Shown piece by piece: positions 1-8,390 of a stretch of 21,914 bases of DNA (positions are counted from its first letter, which is position 1; each line of letters begins with the position of its first letter). Position numbers and translations under genes: made by a program. This stretch comes from Lachnospiraceae bacterium UBA3332 (lineage in GTDB: Bacteria > Bacillota > Clostridia > Lachnospirales > Lachnospiraceae), in contig DERU01000273.1 of NCBI GenBank assembly GCA_002361095.1, forward strand, positions 11,404 through 33,317. The letters run 5' to 3'. The notes under the pieces were generated by a model. That model saw only the letters and a program-made list of their open reading frames with translations, did not search any database and had not been told where the DNA came from.

Positions 1-405
1 GCCAACCTGTGGAAAAACGTGGGGTATACCACGGTGCTCTACCTCTCCGCCATCACCGGCATTGACTCCACCCAGTACGAGGCCGCCGCCATCGACGGCG
101 CTTCCTGGGGCAGGCGCGTGTGGCACATCACCCTTCCCGGCATGCTGCCCATCATCCTTCTGATGACGGCGATGAATCTGACCGGTATCCTAAGCGCCGG
201 TTTTGACCAGATCTACAACCTGTACTCACCGCTGGTCTATGAGACCGGAGACGTATTGGACACTTATGTGTACAGAATCGGCCTTGTGGGCAGGCAATAC
301 AGCTTCGGCACCGCCGTGGGACTGGCCCGTTCCGTTATCGGCATGCTCCTGCTTGTAACCTGCAATAAAATCACGCTCCGCACAACCGGACAACGCATTT
401 ATTAG
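1..405 (+). CDS. ABC sugar transporter permease, LplB/YteP type (3' part only)
   Basis: This is the C-terminal ~134 residues of an inner-membrane permease; the reading frame is open from base 1 and the start lies left of the window. The binding-protein-dependent permease signature (EAA loop) is visible as EAAAIDGASWGRRVWHITLP, which contacts the ATPase subunit. The tail ending in ITLRTTGQRIY, with the phrase GFDQIYNLYSPLVYETGDVLDTYVYR split across it, is typical of the LplB/YteP class that pairs with YtcP/LplC permeases for complex oligosaccharides. The partner permease begins 23 bp downstream. No solute-binding protein for this system is visible; it should lie outside the window. Substrate is unknown, but the GH38 gene in the same operon suggests mannose-containing glycans (inference). 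Confidence 0.93.
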   Translation, partial: ANLWKNVGYTTVLYLSAITGIDSTQYEAAAIDGASWGRRVWHITLPGMLPIILLMTAMNLTGILSAGFDQIYNLYSPLVYETGDVLDTYVYRIGLVGRQYSFGTAVGLARSVIGMLLLVTCNKITLRTTGQRIY

Positions 406-428
406 ACACACCCTTTCGGAGGTATTTC

Positions 429-1325
429 ATGCTTGACCATAAAAGTTTCCGTTCCAAAGTCCGCAACACAATCATCCACCTGATTGTCTTTTTCCTCGGA
501 CTGCTCTGCCTGTTTCCCCTTTTAAATATCCTTGCCATTTCCTTCAGCGGAAGTTCCGCCGTCGTCGCCAACAGGGTCGGCCTATGGCCGGTCAATTTCA
601 CGCTGCTGGCCTATGAGGAAATTTTAAAGGACCGGCAGTTTTGGGTCTCTTTCCGGATCTCCGCCATCCGGGTTTTTCTGACCCTGTTTTTAAACCTTAT
701 ACTCGTCATCCCCATGGCATACGCCATGACCCGCACCAAAAAAGAATTCCGGTGCAGAAATTTTTATATGAATCTTTTGATTTTCGCCATGCTTTTTAAC
801 GGGGGCATGATTCCGAATTTCATCTGGCTGCGGAACCTGAAAATGCTCAATACCATCTGGGCCCTGATCCTGCCCGGGGCCGTGCCGGTATTCAGCGTCA
901 TCCTGATGATGAATTTTTTCAACGGCGTGCCAAAATCACTGGAAGAAGCAGCCTTAATCGACGGAGCCAACCCCTATCAGGTGCTGCTGCGGGTGATGGT
1001 TCCCTGCGCAAAACCCTGTGTCGCCACCATTTCCCTTTTCAGCATCGTAGGCAGCTGGAACGATTTTTTCGGCGGCCTGATATATATGCAGAAAATCGAA
1101 TACTATCCCATCATGACGTATATCCAGTCCCTCAACATCAACATCCAACAGCTGATCGAACAGGGAATGCTAAACCAGGCGGCTTTGGAAAATATCATGG
1201 ATCTTTCCAACCGAAACCTCAATGCGGCCAAAATCGTCGTCGCCGTCATCCCGCTGCTCCTGATCTATCCGTTCCTGCAAAAATACCTGATCACGGGCAT
1301 GGTGATGGGTTCCGTGAAAGAATAA
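429..1325 (+). CDS. ABC sugar transporter permease, YtcP/LplC type
   Basis: This 298-residue integral membrane protein is a MalG-class permease. It starts with a short basic N-terminus and a first membrane segment near residues 13-35. The EAA loop reads EEAALIDGANPYQVLLRVMVP around residues 176-196 (one residue string split here: EEAALIDGAN then PYQVLLRVMVP). The C-terminal YPFLQKYLITGMVMGSVKE ending is the hallmark of the YtcP/LplC group (family knowledge). The ATG at 429 is chosen because CGGAGG lies 7 bp upstream. It follows the partner permease by 23 bp and is probably co-transcribed with it and with the GH38 gene 127 bp downstream. These transporters usually borrow a shared MsmX/UgpC-type ATPase encoded elsewhere, which fits the absence of an ATPase gene here. 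Confidence 0.95.
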   Translation: MLDHKSFRSKVRNTIIHLIVFFLGLLCLFPLLNILAISFSGSSAVVANRVGLWPVNFTLLAYEEILKDRQFWVSFRISAIRVFLTLFLNLILVIPMAYAMTRTKKEFRCRNFYMNLLIFAMLFNGGMIPNFIWLRNLKMLNTIWALILPGAVPVFSVILMMNFFNGVPKSLEEAALIDGANPYQVLLRVMVPCAKPCVATISLFSIVGSWNDFFGGLIYMQKIEYYPIMTYIQSLNINIQQLIEQGMLNQAALENIMDLSNRNLNAAKIVVAVIPLLLIYPFLQKYLITGMVMGSVKE

Positions 1326-1352
1326 AACTTATAACGCTTTGGATCAGCCTGA

Positions 1353-1433
1353 CGGTTTGCGTCCGCGCGGTGTCCGCAAACCGAACATAACGCCCTTGCA
1401 GTTTGGGTTTTTGGCTTTTCGCAGCAAAAAGCC
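1353..1433 (+). repeat. two inverted repeats in the permease-GH38 gap
   Basis: The 127 bp gap before the GH38 gene holds two clear hairpins. The first has perfect 9 bp arms, CGGTTTGCG (1353-1361) and CGCAAACCG (1375-1383), around a 13-base loop. The second has 7 bp arms, GGCTTTT (1413-1419) and AAAAGCC (1427-1433), around a 7-base loop, and ends 10 bp before the GH38 ribosome binding site. Neither is followed by a convincing T-run, so a simple terminator is unlikely. They may be an mRNA processing or stability element, an attenuator, or a copy of a dispersed palindromic repeat; the sequence alone cannot separate these. Confidence 0.55.
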
Positions 1434-1452
1434 GCGCAGAAACGAGGAAACG

Positions 1453-3825
1453 ATGCAAAAATTACATTTGATCGGCAACGCCCACCTGGATCCGGTATGG
1501 CTTTGGCGGTGGCAGGAAGGGTTTGCGGAAATCCGCGCGACCTTCCGCAGCGCCCTGGACCGGATGTATGATTTTCCGGATTTTAAGTTTACCAGCGCCT
1601 GTGCGGTATACTATCAATGGATCGAAAAAACGGATCCCGAAATGTTTGAAGAAATCCGGCTCCGTGTCAAAGAAGGCCGATGGAACCTTGCGGGCGGTTT
1701 TTTTCTGCAGCCGGACTGCAACATTCCCTGCGGGGAAAGTTTTGCCCGCCACGCCCTTCTCTCCCAACGCTACTTTTTGGAAAAGTTCGGCACAACCGCC
1801 AAAACCGGTTACAATGTGGACTCCTTTGGCCACAACGCTTCCCTGCCCCAAATCCTGAAAAAAAGCGGCATGGATCACTATGTGTTCATGCGCCCCGCCC
1901 CCCACGAAAAAGACATGGACGCCCATCTGTTTGTCTGGGAGAGCGCGGACGGCTCCCAAGTACTGGCCTACCGCATCCCGGAGGCCTATAACGTGGGGCA
2001 TTGGGGCAATCTGGAACCCATCCCCAAACTTTGGGAACAGGCGCAGGCCGACAAGCAGGACTATATGGTTTTTTACGGAGTAGGAAACCATGGAGGAGGC
2101 CCCACTATCCGGCTCATTGACGCCATCAACCGCCTAAACATCCCCGGCGCGGTTTATTCCACACCGGACGAATATTTCCGGGACATCCGTCCCGAAAATC
2201 TTTCGGTGGTAACGGACGAACTGCAGCACCACGCCAGGGGCTGCTACAGTGCCTGCTCTTTTGTCAAAGCCCAAAACCGCAAATGCGAAAACAACCTTTT
2301 GACCGCAGAAATCCTCTGCGTGATGGCAGGACACCTTACCGGCATGAAATATCCTGCGGCCAAACTGGAAAAAGCCTGGAAAAACCTGCTCTTTAACCAG
2401 TTCCACGATATCCTTGGCGGCTGCAGCATCCAAAAGGCTTACGAGGATGCCGGGTATCTCTTCGGCGAAATCATGAGCATCACGGAACAGGCCATCCATC
2501 TGGCCCTCCAGTCCGTCGCCCAAAAGATCGACACCCTGCAGGGGCAGACGCTGCCCTCCTACAAAAATCCCTACAGCAACACCTCCTGGGAGCACGAAGT
2601 ACTGGGAAGCCCGGTAGTGGTCTGCAATCCCCACACCTGGCCCGTACGGATGCCGGTACAAATCAATGCGGTTGTCAGCCAAATGACCGACGATGCAGAT
2701 ACCCCCATCCCCTTCCAGATTGTACGGGGCGACCAGACGGACGGCGAAAACCGATACCATACCGCCTTTTTGGCAGAAATTCCCCCGCTGGGATACCGGA
2801 CCTATCGTTTCCGCACCCAAACCCCAAGCCCCGACACATTTACAAACGAACTGTCCGCCGGGCCGCAGTTTCTGGAAAACAGCCGGATCCGGGCGGAGTT
2901 TGACCGTCTCACCGGCGATATCTGCCTGTTCTATGATAAGCAAACCGGGAACTATCCGATACAAAGCGCCTGCCGCGCCGTCCTCTTGGACGAGACGGAT
3001 GCCGATACCTGGGCACACGACAAGGCCTGTCTGGGGGAACCCGTCGGTATGTTCGACACTCCGTCGTTTTCCGTGACCGAAAGCGGCCCGGTCCGGGCAA
3101 CCCTGCGGGTGACCACCCGGTACGGCCGTTCCACCCTGCGCCGGGACTACACGATTTTTCCCGGCAGCAGCGCCATCCGCGTACAGACAGCCATAGATTT
3201 TCACGAGACACACAAGACCCTGAAATTCTGCTTTCCCACTCCGGCCAAAGAAGTCGTTTCCAAAATTCCCTTCGGTACCATCCGCCGCAAAACCGGACTG
3301 GGGGAAGAGCCTTGCGGCTCCTGGATTGCCGCCGGGAATCTCGGCATCGCCAACGACCAAAAATACGGTTACGATACTACAAACGACAGTATACGTCTCA
3401 CAATTTTGCGCAGCGCCCTGTACGCAGATCACTTTGGAAAACGGGACGAATTCTGTGAATTTATGGAACAGGGCATCCACAAATGCGATTATCTGCTGTT
3501 CCCTTTTACCCAAAACGCCGACGCGGAACGGCACGCCCGGGAATTGAATACCGGACTTTACGCTTTCCTTGAAAGCTTCCATAACGGATTCCTGCCGCCG
3601 AGCCAAAGCTGCTTTTCCTGCGATAATGATGCGGTCGTTGTCACTGCCGTGAAACGGGCGCAGGACGGTGATACCGATATCATCCGGTTTTGTGAAATGA
3701 ACGGAACAAACGGAGAGGCCACCCTCACACTGTTTGGGCAGCCCCTCCACGTAAAAGTTGCGCACCACGCGGTGCAAACCTACCGGACAGACAACCAGGC
3801 TTACGTCAGCCTGACGGAACTTTAG
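1453..3825 (+). CDS. GH38 family alpha-mannosidase
   Basis: This 790-residue cytosolic glycoside hydrolase should remove alpha-linked mannose from imported oligosaccharides. The GH38 catalytic domain fills roughly residues 1-350: the zinc motif HLDPVW gives H11 and D13, the nucleophile is D123 in GYNVDSFGHN, and a further zinc ligand is H318 in FNQFHDILGG. The rest is the central helical and beta-sandwich substrate-binding region of the family. No signal peptide is present. The ATG at 1453 is preferred because GAGGAAA ends 2 bp upstream and because the protein then begins MQKLHLIGNAHLDP, as relatives do; the frame stays open back to 1339 but that extension covers the hairpin region. It lies in an operon with the YtcP/LplB-type transporter. 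Exact linkage specificity cannot be read from the sequence. Confidence 0.93.
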   Translation: MQKLHLIGNAHLDPVWLWRWQEGFAEIRATFRSALDRMYDFPDFKFTSACAVYYQWIEKTDPEMFEEIRLRVKEGRWNLAGGFFLQPDCNIPCGESFARHALLSQRYFLEKFGTTAKTGYNVDSFGHNASLPQILKKSGMDHYVFMRPAPHEKDMDAHLFVWESADGSQVLAYRIPEAYNVGHWGNLEPIPKLWEQAQADKQDYMVFYGVGNHGGGPTIRLIDAINRLNIPGAVYSTPDEYFRDIRPENLSVVTDELQHHARGCYSACSFVKAQNRKCENNLLTAEILCVMAGHLTGMKYPAAKLEKAWKNLLFNQFHDILGGCSIQKAYEDAGYLFGEIMSITEQAIHLALQSVAQKIDTLQGQTLPSYKNPYSNTSWEHEVLGSPVVVCNPHTWPVRMPVQINAVVSQMTDDADTPIPFQIVRGDQTDGENRYHTAFLAEIPPLGYRTYRFRTQTPSPDTFTNELSAGPQFLENSRIRAEFDRLTGDICLFYDKQTGNYPIQSACRAVLLDETDADTWAHDKACLGEPVGMFDTPSFSVTESGPVRATLRVTTRYGRSTLRRDYTIFPGSSAIRVQTAIDFHETHKTLKFCFPTPAKEVVSKIPFGTIRRKTGLGEEPCGSWIAAGNLGIANDQKYGYDTTNDSIRLTILRSALYADHFGKRDEFCEFMEQGIHKCDYLLFPFTQNADAERHARELNTGLYAFLESFHNGFLPPSQSCFSCDNDAVVVTAVKRAQDGDTDIIRFCEMNGTNGEATLTLFGQPLHVKVAHHAVQTYRTDNQAYVSLTEL

Positions 3826-3837
3826 CCTCCGCTTTTT

Positions 3838-5307
3838 TCAGGCATTGTGCCCCACAGAAATATACGGCGGATATTCCTTTGGGGCAAGCAGCCTTTCCCC
3901 GTCCGTAAAGCCCTCCGGACGTCCGGCCAGTTCCCGCATCAGGCAGCCCCGCAGCCGGGAAATCCGGTCCTGGCAGGCAGGATCCCCAATCCGGTCATGC
4001 AGTTCATGGGGATCCTCCTCCAGCACAAAATATTGTTCCTTCCCTGCACCGCAAAACCAGCAAAATTTATCCCTCCCGGTCACGATGTAATGATTGGACA
4101 GATCCCCATAAGAATGTTCCCCATGCAAATACTCCCGCCAAAGTCCTCCCCCGCCGGACGCCAGGGAAAAAAGGCTCTTTCCGTCCACACCGTCCGGTAC
4201 CGCCGCCCCCGCAGTCTCAAGTAGCGTCGGCATGATGTCGCACAACTCCACCACTTCTTTACAGACAGAATTTGGGGAAAATCCTGTAAGCGCAGGATTC
4301 CCCGAAAGAAGCAGCGGGATATGGACGCTTCCCTCATAAGGCAGCGATTTTCTGAAATAGTGGTGGTCGCACAATTCTTCCCCGTGGTCGGCCGTAAAAA
4401 GAATCAGGGTATTGTGCAGCAGTTCATGTTCGCCCAAAGCCAACAGCAGCCGTCCGATCTGATGATCCAAATGTGTGATACAGGCATAATAGCCAATCTG
4501 CGCCTGCCGGATCAGTTCCGGATCTTCCGGCCCCGTCTGGGAATCAAAAATCCGCCCTTTTTCCCGCAAAAGCCCCGTATCCTCCCAATCTCCCACATGG
4601 GGCGGCGTCAGGTTTTGGTTTCGGTACATGTCAAAATAGCAGGACGGCGCGTCAAAAGGCGGATGCGGCCGCACATAAGACGCCATCAGAAAGAACGGTT
4701 GGTCCGGATCCCTCCTGCGCAGAAAGTCAATGCTCCTGTCAGTCACCCAATTGGTGGGATGGTATTGCTCCTCATAGGGGAACGGTCTGGCCACCCAGCC
4801 GTTACAGTCCAGGCCGCTGTCTGTCAAATCCGCCCGGACTCCTTTTTGTTCCTTGAGCCAGTAGAAATAATCATCCACCACAAACTGCGACTCCCAATAG
4901 GGCACGGAACCGTACCGGGGACTGTGCAGATAACCGTCGTGCAGTTCCACGTGGTGAAATCCCAGATAGTTGCGGGTCGGATACACATGCATTTTCCCCA
5001 CACACTGGGTATAGTATCCCGCTGCGGCCAGTTCCCCCGCCAGCGTATGCGCATACCGCCAGGCAATGCCGTCCTGATAGCCCACGCGCCTGTGGTGCTC
5101 CGGCAGCATTCCCGTGTGCAGTCCCGCCCGCGCCGCAATGCAGCTGGGGCAGGCGCTGTAGGCATTGGCAAACCGCACCCCCTTTTGGGCCAACGTGTCC
5201 AAATACGGTGTTTTCACATCGGGATGTCCCGCGATCCCCAGACAATCCCCCCGCATCTGATCCGCCATAATCAACAGTATATTCGGCTTCTTCTTTCTCC
5301 CGTCCAT
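3838..5307 (-). CDS. S1-family sulfatase, cytosolic
   Basis: This 489-residue protein is a formylglycine-dependent sulfatase that hydrolyses sulfate esters. Metal-binding residues appear at the start (NILLIMADQMRGD, D16) and in LFTADHGEELCDHH. The modification site is C56-I-A-A-R60 followed by AGLHTG: a C-x-A-x-R variant of the usual C-x-P-x-R, which anaerobic sulfatase-maturating enzymes also accept (family knowledge). There is no signal peptide, so it should act in the cytoplasm on imported substrates. The ATG at 5307 is favoured because AGGAG sits 5 bp upstream; an in-frame ATG at 5322 lacks a site. It begins 27 bp after the GH112 stop and ends the operon, converging on the GH38 gene with a 12 bp gap. 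Its position suggests sulfated galactose or N-acetylhexosamine substrates (inference). No maturase gene is in the window. Confidence 0.93.
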   Translation of the reverse strand: MDGRKKKPNILLIMADQMRGDCLGIAGHPDVKTPYLDTLAQKGVRFANAYSACPSCIAARAGLHTGMLPEHHRRVGYQDGIAWRYAHTLAGELAAAGYYTQCVGKMHVYPTRNYLGFHHVELHDGYLHSPRYGSVPYWESQFVVDDYFYWLKEQKGVRADLTDSGLDCNGWVARPFPYEEQYHPTNWVTDRSIDFLRRRDPDQPFFLMASYVRPHPPFDAPSCYFDMYRNQNLTPPHVGDWEDTGLLREKGRIFDSQTGPEDPELIRQAQIGYYACITHLDHQIGRLLLALGEHELLHNTLILFTADHGEELCDHHYFRKSLPYEGSVHIPLLLSGNPALTGFSPNSVCKEVVELCDIMPTLLETAGAAVPDGVDGKSLFSLASGGGGLWREYLHGEHSYGDLSNHYIVTGRDKFCWFCGAGKEQYFVLEEDPHELHDRIGDPACQDRISRLRGCLMRELAGRPEGFTDGERLLAPKEYPPYISVGHNA

Positions 5308-5334
5308 ATTCTCTCCTGTCATACCGTCCCAGGG

Positions 5335-7491
5335 CTAAATTTCATACCACACAATCTGGTTGGCATCCAGCCGCAGTTCAAAGGAACTTCCGTCCCCCCG
5401 GTATACGGTAGTGAACTGGGGCTCATATGTGTTATTTACCACACAGTATTTATTGTTTTTGATATAGGCGTGTACTTCTACATTGTAATTAGAGGAAAAC
5501 CATTTGTAAATATTTTTTTCCTCCCCGGTGCTCCAGAGAATCGCGCGGTACAATAACCTGCTGTTTTCAAAACTATAGGGCAATCCGCTGATATAAACGC
5601 TGCGTCCCCTGCCAAACGCATGAACGGCAAGATTCACTTCCTGCTCTTTGGAAACCAGCACTTCGGTATCCGCAAGCGCATAGACATACTTTTTGCACTC
5701 CCCAAAATCAATCTCACCCGGTGCGTCCTCAGTGATAAAATGGTCATGATTCTCCCAATTGTACTTGTCGTACCCCAGCGTGAAATTCCGTTCTTCCTCC
5801 ACCCCCAACACATTGGCAAGCTGGAAGAAGCGCCCGTTTGCCTGATGGCCGCTGGGTTCGCCCACACCGATCAAACCGCCCCCGTCATAGACAAATTTCT
5901 TGATTGCGGCCGCAATCTCCGGGTTACACCACCACTCCCCTCCGGTCTGCGCCGTATCCGCCTCCCCGACGTTTATAATTACGTCGATCTCTTTTAAAAT
6001 ATCTTCGTTTTCCAGAATATCGGCAAAACTGATAAACTTTACGTCGAAGGGCGCACCGGACAACGCTTCTATAATACCCGCATAGGAGTAATTTTGTTTA
6101 AAGTAAATGCTATGGTGCACCATATGGTTTCCCCAGGCCCGCATTTTCCCCCAGCAATTTAAAACCGCTACTCTCTTCACGCAATACGGCGTGGTTCCCT
6201 TGATATTTTCATACAGTTCCCGAAACTCCGCACACACCGATTCCACATAGTCCACAAAATCCGGAAACGCCACGGCAAGCTTCAAATATCCGCCATAACC
6301 GATACGGTCGATGGGTTTACGCAAAATGGCCCGCCGCGCCGTCACCCAATTGTACTTCGCCTCTTTCACAGGATCGCCGCCCTCATGAAAGGTGTCCGGG
6401 AAAAAGTATGGCAAAAACCGGCCTTCGGTGTACTTTACGCCTTCAATGTCACTGATCAGCCGCAGGGTCGCCCCGTTTCCCACGCTTCCCACCACCGCAT
6501 CCAGTCCGATGGTCTTAAATTCGTCCATGAAGGGCTCCGTACCGATCCAGTGATCCCCCAGAAACATCATGGCTTCCTTTCCGCACTCATGGCAGATATC
6601 CACCATCTCTTTGGCAATCTTTGCCACCTCCCGGCGCTGGAATGCCTGGAAATCCCTGAACTGTTTTGTCGGTATCCGGTACTGGTTATTATAATACCCC
6701 TGGTCGATGATGTATTCCGGCCGGAAAGGATACCCGGCTTCCCGCTCAAACTGTTCCAGAATATAAGGGCTCACCGATGCGCTATACCCATACCATTCCA
6801 CATATTTTTCCCGCGCCAGTTCGTCAAACAACAGGGTAAACTGGTGGAAAAACGTGGTGAACCGCAGCACATTTACATACGGATGCTCCGCAATAAATTT
6901 GCGCAGACGCTCCATCGTGTAGGCATGGGTTTTAGGCTGCCTGACGTCGAAGGTCATCTGGTGTTCCACGTCCTTCCAGTCATTAACCACCGCATTATAC
7001 ATGTGCACCGGATCCCACATGATATAGGCCAAAAAACTCACCGTATAATCGTGGAACGGCCGGGTTGTGACCACCACCTCCCCGGTTTCCTCCTCATAAC
7101 GCCAATCGGCGGGCAAAACCGTCTCCCCCGCGGTACGGTCCACCACCTCCCACCATCGCGTAATATCGTCCCGGCTGTTGGGGGTAAGCATATCCGGATA
7201 CAGCCCCTCCATCAGACGGATGCGCAGCGTATCGCCCTCCGCCGTATAAAAAGGCGTCATGACATACATCTGCTGAATTTCGTCCGGATTCGCCTTCGCC
7301 CAGGCATTGTCCTTTCGGGTGGTATAATACGTGGAATACACCTTCATTCCGGCATCTTTCAGTTCCACCGGGAAATCCGTTCCGTCACAGTCGCGCACCG
7401 CGTCGGCCCCCCACCGCGCGGACAGTTCCAAAGTATCCTGAATCACATCTACATCTGTGGGGATCGTCACCCTGCCTCTGTTTTTTTCCAT
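5335..7491 (-). CDS. lnpA: GH112 1,3-beta-galactosyl-N-acetylhexosamine phosphorylase
   Basis: This 718-residue enzyme matches the GH112 phosphorylases, which split galacto-N-biose or lacto-N-biose with phosphate to galactose-1-phosphate and N-acetylhexosamine in the cytoplasm. The N-terminal RVTIPTDVDV and WGADAVRDCDGTDFP blocks are family hallmarks. D313 in FLGDHWIGTEP falls at the number I recall for the general acid of the Bifidobacterium longum enzyme, and N166 and R210 also coincide with its substrate-binding residues. Some GH112 members act on galactosyl-rhamnose, so the GNB/LNB assignment is likely but not proven. The ATG at 7491 follows a long AGAGGAGAGAGG site directly after the permease stop at 7506. 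Gene order binding protein, permeases, phosphorylase, sulfatase supports one catabolic operon. No kinase or epimerase genes of the pathway are visible here. Confidence 0.9.
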   Translation of the reverse strand: MEKNRGRVTIPTDVDVIQDTLELSARWGADAVRDCDGTDFPVELKDAGMKVYSTYYTTRKDNAWAKANPDEIQQMYVMTPFYTAEGDTLRIRLMEGLYPDMLTPNSRDDITRWWEVVDRTAGETVLPADWRYEEETGEVVVTTRPFHDYTVSFLAYIMWDPVHMYNAVVNDWKDVEHQMTFDVRQPKTHAYTMERLRKFIAEHPYVNVLRFTTFFHQFTLLFDELAREKYVEWYGYSASVSPYILEQFEREAGYPFRPEYIIDQGYYNNQYRIPTKQFRDFQAFQRREVAKIAKEMVDICHECGKEAMMFLGDHWIGTEPFMDEFKTIGLDAVVGSVGNGATLRLISDIEGVKYTEGRFLPYFFPDTFHEGGDPVKEAKYNWVTARRAILRKPIDRIGYGGYLKLAVAFPDFVDYVESVCAEFRELYENIKGTTPYCVKRVAVLNCWGKMRAWGNHMVHHSIYFKQNYSYAGIIEALSGAPFDVKFISFADILENEDILKEIDVIINVGEADTAQTGGEWWCNPEIAAAIKKFVYDGGGLIGVGEPSGHQANGRFFQLANVLGVEEERNFTLGYDKYNWENHDHFITEDAPGEIDFGECKKYVYALADTEVLVSKEQEVNLAVHAFGRGRSVYISGLPYSFENSRLLYRAILWSTGEEKNIYKWFSSNYNVEVHAYIKNNKYCVVNNTYEPQFTTVYRGDGSSFELRLDANQIVWYEI

Positions 7492-7505
7492 TCCTCTCTC
7501 CTCTC

Positions 7506-8378
7506 TTATCCCTTGATACCGCCTCCTGTAACGCCTGCAATAATTTTCTCGGACAAAAAGATATACAGAAGGAAGGTCGGCATAAACACAATCACCACCG
7601 CCGCGAACAACCCGCCGTAATCACCCGTATACTTCATGGCATTGACAATCTGCAAAAGCCCCACTCCCACGGGCGTCATCTTTTCCGAACTTGCAAAAAT
7701 CAGCGCCATGAAAAACTCGTTCCATACCCCTAAGAAATTGAATATCGTCACCGTCACGATTGCGGGCTGCACCAAGGGCAGCATGATAATCCAGAACGCC
7801 TTTGCCGGCGGACAGCCGTCGATAGCCGCAGCTTCCTCATAGGTTTTGGACAGCGTAGCAAAAAAATTGAGCAGATATACCGTGGTCGAGGGCACGTTCA
7901 TAAAAATATACAAAACGATCAGCAAAATCCTTCCCCGGATATTCCACCTTGTCGTCAGGGAGAAGATCGGCATAATGATCATAACCGACGGAATACTCAT
8001 CGCTACGATCAGACCGGATTTCATCACTTTATTTCCTAAAAATTCAAAACGGGACAACACATAGGCCGCAGGCGCGCTGATTAAAATCACGCCGGTACAG
8101 GCCACCACTGCATAGAGCAGGGAGTTTGCAAAAAATATGGAAACGTTCTGCGATTTCCACGCGCTGACGTAGTTCTCAAAATGTATGCCGCTCTCAAACT
8201 TTAACACGGTACCGGAAAAGATTTCCCGGGAGGTGGAAAGGCTGGCTCCTATAATCCACAGCAGAAAAGCCGCCGTAAACCCGATCCACACCACCACGAT
8301 GATATAGCCCGGAAGAAGGGAAAGTTCTTTTTTCCAGTTTACTTTTTCCTTGTATACCACTTTTTCTTTCTTAGCCAT
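7506..8378 (-). CDS. ABC sugar transporter permease, MalG type
   Basis: This 290-residue membrane protein is the second permease of a CUT1 carbohydrate importer. After a basic cytosolic start rich in lysine, membrane segments begin near residue 24. The EAA loop reads YEEAAAIDGCPPAKAFWIIM, followed by LPLVQPAI. The C-terminus FLSEKIIAGVTGGGIKG is the usual MalG-class ending that contacts the ATPase. The ATG at 8378 gives 7 bp spacing from AGGAGG; another ATG at 8384 is only 1 bp from that site and is rejected. It follows the MalF-type permease by 12 bp and precedes GH112 by 14 bp, so the four genes are surely one transcription unit. By context it imports beta-galactosyl-HexNAc disaccharides (inference). 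No ATPase gene is nearby, implying a shared MsmK/MsmX-like subunit. Confidence 0.94.
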   Translation of the reverse strand: MAKKEKVVYKEKVNWKKELSLLPGYIIVVVWIGFTAAFLLWIIGASLSTSREIFSGTVLKFESGIHFENYVSAWKSQNVSIFFANSLLYAVVACTGVILISAPAAYVLSRFEFLGNKVMKSGLIVAMSIPSVMIIMPIFSLTTRWNIRGRILLIVLYIFMNVPSTTVYLLNFFATLSKTYEEAAAIDGCPPAKAFWIIMLPLVQPAIVTVTIFNFLGVWNEFFMALIFASSEKMTPVGVGLLQIVNAMKYTGDYGGLFAAVVIVFMPTFLLYIFLSEKIIAGVTGGGIKG

Positions 8379-8390
8379 TGTCATCCCTCC

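Noticed and set aside
1339..1452. N-terminal extension of the alpha-mannosidase
   Set aside because: The extension reads through two hairpins and is Arg/Pro-rich nonsense; the ATG at 1453 has a good site and matches the family start.
2134..3777. Long open frame on the minus strand inside the alpha-mannosidase gene
   Set aside because: It is antisense to a gene with clear catalytic motifs, shows no recognisable domain and has no ribosome binding site. GC-rich codons produce such open shadows.
4321..5556. 411-residue plus-strand frame opposite the sulfatase
   Set aside because: Composition is rich in Arg, His, Pro and Ile as in reverse-complement artefacts, and no domain is visible.
6385..7620. 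411-residue plus-strand frame opposite GH112
   Set aside because: Antisense shadow of a well-supported gene; no ribosome binding site and no recognisable motif.
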